This document shows, piece after piece, positions 1 through 6,133 of a stretch of DNA of 8,749 bases. Origin of the DNA: Clostridiales bacterium (lineage in GTDB: Bacteria; Bacillota; Clostridia; Christensenellales; CAG-138); contig JAISXK010000067.1 in assembly GCA_031270585.1 (NCBI GenBank), positions 1 to 8,749 on the forward strand. Direction: 5' to 3'. Each line of letters opens with the position of its first letter. The stretch's first letter is position 1. The translations under genes were made by a program, and so were the position numbers. The notes beneath the pieces were generated by a model. That model did not search any database. It was not told where the DNA came from and saw nothing but the letters and a program-made list of their open reading frames with translations.

Positions 1-50
1 CGCTATCAAACGGGTTTTTCAGGGGATACATCTAAATTATGGCACCCTGC

Positions 51-136
51 TGGTGCGGACGAAGAGATTTGAACTCATACGCCAATCTGGCACCAGAACC
101 TAAATCTGGCGCGTCTGCCAATTCCGCCACGTCCGC
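51..136 (-). tRNA. tRNA-Leu (anticodon UAG)
   Basis: Reading the minus strand, the acceptor stem GCGGACG (136 to 130) pairs with CGTCCGC (61 to 55), followed by discriminator A at 54 and a genome-encoded CCA at 53-51. The anticodon arm is CCAGA-TTTAGGT-TCTGG, which places UAG as the anticodon, decoding CUA leucine codons. A long variable arm and the T-arm motif GAGTTCAAATCTC are visible, and the total of 86 nt with CCA fits a class II leucine tRNA. It stands downstream of its own sigma-A type promoter (204-232). No clear terminator is visible in the 50 bases that remain to the left. Confidence 0.96.
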
Positions 137-203
137 ATTTGAATGATGACAAAAGGCACTTTTTAGATATATTCGAAAGTCGTCAGTTTTCCGAACGCAT
201 GTA

Positions 204-232
204 ATTCTACTAGATTAATCCGATTTAGTCAA
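204..232 (-). promoter_or_regulatory. Sigma-A promoter for tRNA-Leu
   Basis: On the minus strand a TTGACT -35 box (232-227) is separated by exactly 17 nt from a TAGAAT -10 box (209-204), each 5 of 6 to consensus. Transcription would begin near 197, giving a precursor leader of about 60 nt before the tRNA at 136. The -35 box is itself the leftmost member of the GTCA(A) motif array at 228-307. Confidence 0.7.
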
Positions 233-307
233 CTGGATTTTTGGTCAAAACAGGAGTCAGGGAGTCAAGCGTCAAGGGAAGTCAACCGAGAATCAAAACG
301 AAAGTCA
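228..307. repeat. Array of short GTCA(A) / TTGAC motifs
   Basis: Within 80 bases the plus strand carries GTCA at 228, 244, 256, 264, 271, 281 and 304, plus ATCA at 292. Most are followed by A, so the minus strand reads TTGAC or TTGAT repeatedly. Spacings are 16, 12, 8, 7, 10, 11 and 12, so it is not a strict tandem repeat. It lies between the stop of the LCP-like gene (316) and the tRNA-Leu promoter. It may be a multi-site protein-binding region or a decayed repeat. No hairpin terminator for the LCP operon is seen here. Confidence 0.5.
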
Positions 308-315
308 AAACAGAA

Positions 316-1296
316 TTACGACACGGCCGATGCGTTATAGAGCGTTTCGCGCAACAGGGCGCCGTTGCGGATTATGTCAATTTCCAGTCCGTCGCTCCAT
401 CCTCCCGCGCCATGGAAGCTTCCCTCGCAAGGGCAGATCATTCGGCCGTATTCGATCTCTTCCGCTTTGAGAATTTCATAGCCAAGCACGCGCAATGTTT
501 CAAAGTCGAGATTGGTTTGAATGCTGCTGAAAACAAGGCTCAACAGCGGCAGCATAGCATCCTTTGTGGCGGTCTTTCGCATGTTGGAAACCACCGAATA
601 GACCAGCGTCAGGCTGCGCTCAAGGTTGCCCAATTGATCCTGCCCGCTTCGTTTGTCCATGGCGTATACCATGCTTTGCACACCGGTAAGGAGTGCGTTT
701 CCCATCTGTACATTTGTTCCGGCTTCGCCCAAAGCATCCCGGATGTAGCCGGCTTCCTCATTTGTCAGATCGATTTGCGCGCCGCCCAGCAGATCCAGCA
801 TAGCCGCCAACGCGCTCGTATCTGTGCAGGCATATTTTTGCAAATCCACGCCAAAATTCCGATTCACGGTATTGACCAGCAGGGCGGGGCCTCCCAGCGC
901 GTAGATTTCACCCAGTGTCTTTTTTTCATGACTTTCAATCTCCAGCAGGGTTTCACTGGCCAACGCAACCATCGTAAGCCGTTGCTCAAGGGCGTTAAAA
1001 GAAGCGATGAATATCATGTCGGCTGTCGCGTTCTCCTGTCCCATCGGCTGGTTCTGCACGGTGATGAGCACACTGGTGACGAATTTGTCTATCTGCTCTT
1101 TGGAGTAAATCTCAACCTGCTCCGCCGACGCCGGAGAAACCCTGCCGGGATGACTTCTGATGCGCCACACCAAAAAAACGCCAAGAACAGTGCCCATCAG
1201 CGTTATGCCGGCAAGTAAGCATATGATCCCGGTGAGCCTTCTTCGCAGGATTTCGTTTTTAGATTTATTGAGCGCTTTACCGCCATTCTTTATCAA
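316..1296 (-). CDS. LytR-CpsA-Psr (LCP) family-like membrane protein, degenerate active site
   Basis: The protein has 326 residues. A short basic N-terminus is followed by one membrane helix at about 21-43, so the rest is expected outside the cell. The LCP fold is suggested by ADMIFIASFN (about 92-101, keeping the conserved Asp 93), GEIYALGGPALL (129-140), MLDLLGGAQIDL (166-177) and YAMDKR...NLERS (211-228), matching the YARxR...RxxRQ region. LCP enzymes transfer undecaprenyl-linked polymers such as teichoic acid or capsule to peptidoglycan. Here the usual IPRDT motif reads LASET (112-116), so the key Arg is gone and Asp is Glu. The start is TTG, supported by GGAGG 10 nt upstream, lying inside the end of the preceding gene, whose stop is 2 nt away. 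Catalytic transfer is doubtful; a binding or accessory role is possible. Family assignment is fairly secure, function is not. Confidence 0.75.
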   Translation of the reverse strand: MIKNGGKALNKSKNEILRRRLTGIICLLAGITLMGTVLGVFLVWRIRSHPGRVSPASAEQVEIYSKEQIDKFVTSVLITVQNQPMGQENATADMIFIASFNALEQRLTMVALASETLLEIESHEKKTLGEIYALGGPALLVNTVNRNFGVDLQKYACTDTSALAAMLDLLGGAQIDLTNEEAGYIRDALGEAGTNVQMGNALLTGVQSMVYAMDKRSGQDQLGNLERSLTLVYSVVSNMRKTATKDAMLPLLSLVFSSIQTNLDFETLRVLGYEILKAEEIEYGRMICPCEGSFHGAGGWSDGLEIDIIRNGALLRETLYNASAVS

Positions 1297-1298
1297 TC

Positions 1299-2525
1299 TC
1301 AGCTGTCCTCCGGCTTTTGTACAGGTATGGGCGAGGGTTCAAAGAGCGTATCCGGCGCCAGATACTCTCCGATTACCAACATATCTGCCAGATTGCGGAC
1401 TTCCTTCGAGCCGGATGGGTTGTTGACAATTTCTCCGTTAAATGCCATGATGGCACTGCCGCCGCCATCAAGATTATATGCTTCCACCAATTCCAGGCGC
1501 ACACAAAGATCGATTATTTCGTGGAAGTTCATACCGATGGAATGCCCTTTGCGCCGCCCGTCCACCACAATCAAGGCATAGTGCCCCGGCTCATAGTACC
1601 CCAACACAGAGCGTGGATTGCGCCCTTGTGGCATAACATCTTTCACGGCTTCTCCGTTACGCACCAGCGTGGGTCCAAACTGCCAGCCTTGCCACGCGCC
1701 CTTTTCTACAGCTTTGACGGAACGAAACGTGCTGTATTCCTCCGTAACCATCGTGCCATCGTAGTATAGTACGCAGGTGGATCGTTCCGGCCTTGCGGGT
1801 GGGGTTGGCGCAGGCGTTGGCGTGGGCGTTGGGGTTGGCGTGGGCGTTGGGGTTGGCTGCAACCTGGCAATAGCCTTCGGCAGATCTGAATTCTGGCCCG
1901 ATTCTGTCTCCGGCAGATCTCTGTCCCAGTTCGGCTCCGTACCCGACGCAATTTCCGGCGTAGGCACAGGCCGCAAGGTCGCCTTTTGGTACAGCACGCC
2001 GTTGCGAAGAACCAGCCCGTTTAAGAAATCGCCGTTTACAGCCAAAATGGCGTTGTTATTCTGTGATATCTTTTCTGCGGGTTCGCGTTTGCCGAGATAC
2101 TTGCCGCTGGAAAAAGCCGTCCTGAAGCAATTGATGTTGCGCATCCAGATATCAGCCATATAATACGTTACGCCATCCTCTTTTATCTCGTGCACCGCGA
2201 TCCGCAGTTCATCGCTTTGATAGCTGTGCTTCGCGCCTATCCCCGTATCGTACGCGGGGAAGCGTACATTTGGTATATCCCCCACAAGAGGCGTGCGGAC
2301 AGGCGCCGGAGTTGGCGAAGCATCCGGGGCGAGTATGAGCGTAGGTTGCGGCACCGGTTGCAGTACCGGCATGGCGTCTGCCTGCATCATCAACCGCGTG
2401 TTTTTCTGCTGCTCACTGTAAACCCGCAAAAGCAGAAAATCGGCATACACCACGGCACTGCCGGTGATCAATAGAATGACCGCTATGATGTATAGAGCGG
2501 CAACTCCGGGTTTGCTTCGATTCAT
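1299..2525 (-). CDS. Phosphodiester glycosidase (NAGPA domain) membrane-anchored protein
   Basis: A 408-residue protein with an uncleaved-looking N-terminal membrane helix (about 9-29), a Pro-rich spacer (52-80) and a NAGPA-type domain (PF09992 family). Recognisable pieces are ILAVNGDFLNG (160-170), GWQFGPTLVRNGE (280-292), NPRSVLGYYEPGHYALIVVDGR (303-324) and the signature AYNLDGGGSAIM (349-360). NAGPA-family proteins cleave sugar phosphodiesters in vertebrate lysosomal tagging; bacterial members are linked to surface polysaccharides. A low-complexity Pro-Thr stretch (224-243) sits inside the domain. The ATG start has no good ribosome binding site of its own and overlaps the stop of a 35-codon ORF by ATGA, implying translational coupling. 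It is followed by the LCP-like gene with almost no gap, so both probably serve the same envelope polymer. Confidence 0.85.
   Translation of the reverse strand: MNRSKPGVAALYIIAVILLITGSAVVYADFLLLRVYSEQQKNTRLMMQADAMPVLQPVPQPTLILAPDASPTPAPVRTPLVGDIPNVRFPAYDTGIGAKHSYQSDELRIAVHEIKEDGVTYYMADIWMRNINCFRTAFSSGKYLGKREPAEKISQNNNAILAVNGDFLNGLVLRNGVLYQKATLRPVPTPEIASGTEPNWDRDLPETESGQNSDLPKAIARLQPTPTPTPTPTPTPTPAPTPPARPERSTCVLYYDGTMVTEEYSTFRSVKAVEKGAWQGWQFGPTLVRNGEAVKDVMPQGRNPRSVLGYYEPGHYALIVVDGRRKGHSIGMNFHEIIDLCVRLELVEAYNLDGGGSAIMAFNGEIVNNPSGSKEVRNLADMLVIGEYLAPDTLFEPSPIPVQKPEDS
1797..1856 (-). repeat. Coding microsatellite encoding a Pro-Thr linker
   Basis: Inside the NAGPA gene the coding strand has an 18-nt unit, CCAACCCCAACGCCCACG, present twice in perfect tandem (1856-1821) and followed by diverged copies down to 1797. 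It encodes alternating Pro-Thr with one Ala substitution. The hexanucleotide-like unit keeps frame, so copy number changes would alter linker length without a frameshift. Confidence 0.85.
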
Positions 2526-2629
2526 ATCCGCGCTGTCACTTTCATAAAAGCTTGCAATTTAAGTATACCATGTTTATTGTAATTGTAAGCTGGCTTAGGT
2601 TCAATTATGTTCCGTTTTGCGATATTCAC
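2522..2629 (-). CDS. Small ORF (35 codons) translationally coupled to the NAGPA gene
   Basis: Reading leftward from a GTG at 2629, a 35-residue ORF begins (M)NIAKRNIIEPK and ends MKVTARI with TGA at 2524-2522. Its stop overlaps the ATG of the NAGPA gene in an ATGA arrangement. AAGGAG lies 9 nt before the GTG, and an extended -10 promoter places the likely transcript start only about 18 nt before it. The downstream NAGPA start lacks a clear ribosome binding site, so ribosomes finishing here would re-initiate. The peptide is basic (seven Lys/Arg, one Glu), has no membrane segment and no family that I recognise. It may be a leader whose translation controls the operon, or a true small protein. 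Expression is inferred, not shown. Confidence 0.5.
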   Translation of the reverse strand: MNIAKRNIIEPKPAYNYNKHGILKLQAFMKVTARI

Positions 2630-2653
2630 GCTAGCAAGCTCCTTGTTGGACGA

Positions 2654-2684
2654 ATTATATCATAAAAGCGAAGTCTCTTTCCAA
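2654..2684 (-). promoter_or_regulatory. Extended -10 promoter of the small ORF-NAGPA-LCP operon
   Basis: On the minus strand a perfect TATAAT (2659-2654) is preceded by TGA, giving an extended -10 element. A weak -35, TTGGAA, lies at 2684-2679 with a 19-nt spacer. The predicted start near 2647 is 18 nt ahead of the GTG of the small ORF, with AAGGAG between them. Confidence 0.6.
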
Positions 2685-2771
2685 ACCGCCCAGCAAACGC
2701 TTGCGGGGCTTTTGCGGCGGGCGCTGCGGTAATATTTAAAGAGCCTTTATACACCGCAATCGGCCCGCGTC

Positions 2772-3131
2772 TTATTCCGGCGTTTTATTGTAGCCGTTTT
2801 CTCCAAAGGGCTGCAGCTTGTTAATCCAGGCTTTTTGCAGTTGCTTAACGGCCCACTTCACGTCGTCCGCAGTGTCGGCGGGCTTTTCTTCCAATACCTC
2901 GCAGGTAAACGCGTCACGGCCATATTCCTTCCAATCCGCCTGCAGGGCGGCGTTGGCAAAGCGGCCCGCATCCAACTGGGCCGAAAGCGTAAGCCATTTG
3001 TTTTTTAAATTGGGGTAAGCCGCCACGAATATCTTGCCGTTGCGGTTGTTTTTCACCTGTATGGCGCCCATATAGGTTTTCATCTCTTTATATTGCGCAA
3101 GCAGCGCCTTGCGCCGTTCCTTATTATCCAT
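2772..3131 (-). CDS. GIY-YIG nuclease family-like small protein, degenerate
   Basis: A 119-residue protein resembling the short GIY-YIG-like proteins of Clostridia: MGAIQVKNNRNGKIFVAAYPNL (about residues 21-42) aligns with the GIY...YIG strands, and NAALQADWKEYGRDAFTCEVLEE (60-82) matches the conserved helix-strand region. GIY-YIG domains are metal-dependent nucleases. Here the GIY tyrosine is replaced (GAI) and YIG reads FVA, so nuclease activity is unlikely if the alignment is right. Two ATGs are available; I chose the inner one (3131) because GTGAGG lies 10 nt upstream of it but only 1 nt from the outer ATG at 3140. It is 57 nt after the PHP gene and is probably the last gene of the sensor operon. 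Its role there is unknown. Confidence 0.65.
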   Translation of the reverse strand: MDNKERRKALLAQYKEMKTYMGAIQVKNNRNGKIFVAAYPNLKNKWLTLSAQLDAGRFANAALQADWKEYGRDAFTCEVLEEKPADTADDVKWAVKQLQKAWINKLQPFGENGYNKTPE

Positions 3132-3188
3132 ATCGTCCATGCCTCACTTTTTTAGTTACTTAGTAAATTGCCAAAAGGATGCGCGCGC

Positions 3189-3893
3189 TTATTTCTTTTC
3201 GCGCAAAAAGGCCAATATCCCGGCGGCACTTTTTTCGCGGACAAAAACGTGGTTTTCCGCTTCGGATATGCTTTGCAGCCGGTGCGCGTCGGAATTATAG
3301 ATAACGTGGTATGGCGAAAGATCCACGCCCTCTATGGGCGAGTGTTTATAAACCTCTACCGAAGCAAAATCCAAATCCGGCGGAATAAATCCCAAATTAT
3401 ATAACAGGGAATTGCTTGCGCGGTTGATATGCGCGGGCACCGGTACGCCGCCGCGCGCGCGGCAAGCCGCCGCCACCTCTTCAATAGAGAGCGTGACGGC
3501 CTGTAAAAGCATGCGCTTTTCTTCATAGATGGGCGCGTCGTTTTCATCAAGCGCGAACTGAGCGCCAAAAAAATCCGGCATATTCTCTATATCGGGCAGG
3601 TGTTTGTATATATATTCGCCAAAGTCCATAGCTTGCTCTACGGTTTCAAAATAGGTGAGCACGTGCACCTCCTCGCGGGTTTCCACCTCGATACCGGGCA
3701 AAAAAACAAGCCCGCGCGCATCCGCAACGGCCTTTGCGGCGGGCAGGTTCTTCGCGGTGTTGTGATCGGTGAGCGCAATCGCTTCAAGCCTTTTCACATA
3801 TGCCATGTTGACAAGGTTGTTAGGCGTCATATCGTCGTCACAACAGGGCGACAGGCAGGAATGTATGTGCAAATCCGCAGCGAGCTTGATCAT
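3189..3893 (-). CDS. PHP domain phosphoesterase
   Basis: A 234-residue protein with the full PHP metal-binding motif series: DLHIHS (His9, His11), LTDHN (Asp43, His44), GIEVET (Glu69), EVHVL (His77), PAHINR (His155) and SDAH (Asp202, His204). PHP proteins are metal-dependent phosphoesterases on nucleotides or sugar phosphates; the substrate of this small stand-alone type is not known to me. The length suits a single PHP domain without polymerase or helicase additions. The ATG starts 3 nt after the stop of the DRTGG gene and has no obvious ribosome binding site, so coupling is likely. PHP genes commonly accompany DRTGG and hydrogenase-like genes in Clostridia. No signal peptide is seen; it should be cytosolic. 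Confidence 0.85.
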   Translation of the reverse strand: MIKLAADLHIHSCLSPCCDDDMTPNNLVNMAYVKRLEAIALTDHNTAKNLPAAKAVADARGLVFLPGIEVETREEVHVLTYFETVEQAMDFGEYIYKHLPDIENMPDFFGAQFALDENDAPIYEEKRMLLQAVTLSIEEVAAACRARGGVPVPAHINRASNSLLYNLGFIPPDLDFASVEVYKHSPIEGVDLSPYHVIYNSDAHRLQSISEAENHVFVREKSAAGILAFLREKK

Positions 3894-3896
3894 TTG

Positions 3897-4235
3897 CTAA
3901 ACCGAGGGTACGCCGGCCTCATGCAGCAGCGCGCAGATATCATACGCCGTTTTGGGCGAACTCAACACGGCTATGCCTTCCTGCGCGGCCTTTGCTACCG
4001 ATGCTTCTTCCATCCTGACGCCTTCGGGACAGACGACGCAGGCCATATCATGCAGCGACGCCACGGCGACTACATTCATATGCGTTTGCACGGTTACCCA
4101 CGCGCAGTTGGCTTTGCCTTTGGCCATCACCCAGCTTAAAAGGTCGCAGGTATAGCCACAGGCAATGGTTTGATCTAAAACGCCGGTGGTTTGCTCTTCG
4201 GCATCTATCAACTTTATCAGATCGGATACCAACAT
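3897..4235 (-). CDS. DRTGG domain protein (second copy)
   Basis: A 112-residue protein that fits the DRTGG-type domain found alone in Clostridial hydrogenase-associated operons. Recognisable segments are GYTCDLLSWVMA (27-38), AWVTVQTHMNVVAVA (45-59) and the tail with CVVCPEGV and YDICALLHEAGV. The domain in larger proteins is a probable ligand-binding or regulatory module associated with CBS and phosphotransacetylase-type proteins; the stand-alone form has no established activity. The ATG start has GGAG 10 nt upstream. It lies 45 nt after the hydrogenase-like gene and 3 nt before the PHP gene. It is a diverged paralogue of the DRTGG gene that opens the operon. Confidence 0.75.
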   Translation of the reverse strand: MLVSDLIKLIDAEEQTTGVLDQTIACGYTCDLLSWVMAKGKANCAWVTVQTHMNVVAVASLHDMACVVCPEGVRMEEASVAKAAQEGIAVLSSPKTAYDICALLHEAGVPSV

Positions 4236-4280
4236 GGTTGTAAAACTCCTTCGTGCAGAATTAATCGTATTGCTTCCGGA

Positions 4281-5621
4281 TCAGCCGCGTTTTTCTGCGC
4301 TTGCTAAATCCGCCATCTCCTGAGCGAGTATGCGCAGCTTATCCCTGAGCTTAAAAATGCAGTCCATCTCCACAGCCTGCCCTCTCACAATATCCTCCGC
4401 CAATGTGCGGCAACTGGGCGAGCCGCACGAGCCGCAATCAATCCCCGGCAGACTTCTCACAATGCCTTCCATTTTATCCATCATGCGCATGGCTTCGCCC
4501 ACATCGTCGGATAACGTCATCACCCACTGCGGCGCAAACGGCATATCGTAACGGATCATGGGCGAATCGACATATTTGCGCACATGTTCGTCATGCTCCA
4601 AATCATAGCGCGGCAGCGAGTTCGCAAAACGCCTGTTGCGGTTTTTTGCAACAAACTGGTTTTCAAACAGCAATGGCCCGCCCACACAACCGCCGTTGCA
4701 GGCCGAAGCTTCAACCAGCAGCAGTTTGCGCAAGCGTTCGTTATCGATCTCTTCCAAGCACTGCACGGTGTTGTATATGCCGTCTACCGCCAGATAATGC
4801 TCGGTGCCTACGGCGGCGCTCAGCCCGCCAACGACCGCCGTGCCCACGCCATACGCCCCCGCAGGGAACGCCACCTTGCCGTCTCGCGTGTCGGGCAGAC
4901 CCCCTTTATCCTTACGCCTTGCCGCGTTTTGCGCCAAGCTTTCTTTTATTCTCAGGTACAGTTCACGCATGGAAAACACGCCGTCCACATCGCTATGCTT
5001 GATGCCCATCGGGTTTTTGATGTTGGTCATACGCGCGGCGCAGGGCGCTATATAATAGCAACCGATCTCTTTTTTATCCACCTGCATCATCTGTGAGAAC
5101 TCCTCCTTGGCAACGCGCGCCGAAATCTCGGTGGCGGAAACAAAAGGCGAAAGGTTATCGATCAGGTTGTGGTAAAGCTTGGTAACAAGCCGTGGGATCA
5201 CCGGGCAATTGCACGAAAGTACGGGGAAGTTCGCTTCGCCCGAGCGCAGCAGTATGCGCAACGCCTCGGCCTCGATTTCGGCGCCGCGCGCCTCTTCGTA
5301 TATAAAATCAAACCCCAGCCCATACAGCGCCTCATTCAATTGGTCACTGGTGGCAAGGGTTTTAAACTGGGAATATAGCGACGTGCAGGGTATGACAATG
5401 TTATATGGGAACAGATCTAACTCACCTACGGGCGTTGTAACCGCCACCATGGCGTGGTGCGGACACGAACGCAAGCATTCGCCGCAATCAATACAGCGTT
5501 CTTCCAGTATTTTTGCTCTGCCGCGCTGCACGCGGATAGCCTCCGTAGGGCAGCATTTGATGCAGTTGGTGCAGCCAACGCAGATTCGTCTGTCGATGCG
5601 CACAGAATGCTTTTGTAACAA
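4281..5621 (-). CDS. [FeFe]-hydrogenase-like protein, putative sensory type
   Basis: A 446-residue iron-sulfur protein. Order: two [4Fe-4S] ferredoxin motifs, CxxCxxCxxxCP (Cys14-24 and Cys43-53); an [FeFe]-hydrogenase large-subunit domain; and a C-terminal four-Cys FeS domain (Cys396, 399, 404, 421). The H-cluster motifs are present but altered. L1 reads SCNCP, keeping the cluster Cys139 with Asn138 at the proton-relay Cys position. L2 reads APCAAR, with Arg for the usual Lys. L3 reads EASACNGGC, with Ser for the usual Met. Such loss of proton-transfer residues is known for sensory group C enzymes. I chose the TTG at 5621: GGAGG lies 8 nt upstream and the next residues, LQKHSVRIDRRICVGC, match the normal N-terminus of the family. 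An alternative TTG at 5684 has no ribosome binding site. The adjacent ATPase and DRTGG genes suggest redox or hydrogen sensing; this is inference. Confidence 0.85.
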   Translation of the reverse strand: MLQKHSVRIDRRICVGCTNCIKCCPTEAIRVQRGRAKILEERCIDCGECLRSCPHHAMVAVTTPVGELDLFPYNIVIPCTSLYSQFKTLATSDQLNEALYGLGFDFIYEEARGAEIEAEALRILLRSGEANFPVLSCNCPVIPRLVTKLYHNLIDNLSPFVSATEISARVAKEEFSQMMQVDKKEIGCYYIAPCAARMTNIKNPMGIKHSDVDGVFSMRELYLRIKESLAQNAARRKDKGGLPDTRDGKVAFPAGAYGVGTAVVGGLSAAVGTEHYLAVDGIYNTVQCLEEIDNERLRKLLLVEASACNGGCVGGPLLFENQFVAKNRNRRFANSLPRYDLEHDEHVRKYVDSPMIRYDMPFAPQWVMTLSDDVGEAMRMMDKMEGIVRSLPGIDCGSCGSPSCRTLAEDIVRGQAVEMDCIFKLRDKLRILAQEMADLASAEKRG

Positions 5622-5662
5622 ATCCTCCGCCTCCGATACTTGTCGACTTTTCAACCCCGCAC

Positions 5663-5697
5663 CCAAAAAACAGTATGGCAACAAGCCCGTTTTTTGG
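5663..5697. repeat. Inverted repeat between the ATPase and hydrogenase-like genes
   Basis: A perfect 9-bp inverted repeat, CCAAAAAAC (5663-5671) and GTTTTTTGG (5689-5697), encloses 17 nt. It sits directly after the stop codon of the ATPase gene and about 40 nt before the preferred start of the hydrogenase-like gene. The stem is A/T rich and the right arm contains a U run in the minus-strand transcript, so it could act as a weak attenuator or processing site. It does not look like a standard terminator. Confidence 0.45.
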
Positions 5698-6132
5698 CTA
5701 GTTGTTCTTTAAAAAATACTTTGCGCGTATCGTGGTGCCGCGCCCCAGTTCCGACGCGATCTGAAACTCGTGGCAATGCCGCTGCACGTTAGGGAGGCCC
5801 ATGCCTGCGCCAAACCCCATATCCCGTACATCGTCGGGCGCGGTGGAATACCCTTCCTTGAGCGCCATGTTCACGTCGTTGATGCCCGGCCCCACGTCCT
5901 GCGATATAAGCTCGATGATTTCGGGGTTTACGGATAGCGTCAACTCGCCTCCCAGCGAATGGATAACCAGGTTGAGCTCGGTTTCGTAGGCCGCAATAGC
6001 TACATCCCGCACAATATCGGGCGGTATGCCAACCTTTTTTAATATTTTTTTTATTTTGCTGCTCGCCTCACCCGCCGTGTCGAACATACCCTTTTGCACC
6101 GGGAATACCCGCGAGAACACGGAGTCATCCAT
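5698..6132 (-). CDS. RsbW/RsbT-like ATP-binding protein (GHKL ATPase)
   Basis: A 144-residue stand-alone histidine-kinase-like ATPase domain without HisKA or membrane regions. The N box is YETELNLVIHS (49-59), the G1 box DVGPGI (79-84) and the G2 region GFGAGMGLPN (106-115), followed by GRGTTI. The length and motif set are those of anti-sigma or switch kinases of the RsbW/RsbT type, which phosphorylate Ser/Thr of partner proteins in the cytosol. The ATG begins one base after the stop of the DRTGG gene (TAATATG), so the two are translationally coupled. It precedes the hydrogenase-like gene and probably forms its signalling output. No sigma factor, STAS protein or PP2C phosphatase is visible in this window, so the target is unknown. 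Confidence 0.85.
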   Translation of the reverse strand: MDDSVFSRVFPVQKGMFDTAGEASSKIKKILKKVGIPPDIVRDVAIAAYETELNLVIHSLGGELTLSVNPEIIELISQDVGPGINDVNMALKEGYSTAPDDVRDMGFGAGMGLPNVQRHCHEFQIASELGRGTTIRAKYFLKNN

Positions 6133-6133
6133 A

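Noticed and set aside
42..56. GCACC-CTGCT-GGTGC hairpin at the tRNA 3' end
   Set aside because: Only 5 bp, uses the CCA and acceptor bases, and no U run follows; probably chance.
241..1218. Long open frame on the plus strand opposite the LCP-like gene
   Set aside because: Its translation has no domain pattern and lies wholly over a minus-strand gene with a membrane helix, family motifs and a ribosome binding site.
1777..2163. Plus-strand frame rich in Gly-Val repeats
   Set aside because: It is the antisense reading of the Pro-Thr microsatellite in the NAGPA gene.
2562..2588. Extended -10 (TGGTATACT) with TTACAA upstream, just before the NAGPA gene
   Set aside because: The spacer is only 15 nt and the site lies inside the small ORF; the promoter at 2654-2684 fits better. 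A minor internal promoter cannot be excluded.
2680..2771. Possible terminator after the GIY-YIG-like gene
   Set aside because: The best pairing (TGCGGT with ACCGCA) is 6 bp with a loop of more than 20 nt and no U run, so no terminator is called.
5622..5684. Longer start for the hydrogenase-like gene
   Set aside because: No ribosome binding site, start lies in the loop of an inverted repeat, and the family normally begins close to the TTG at 5621.
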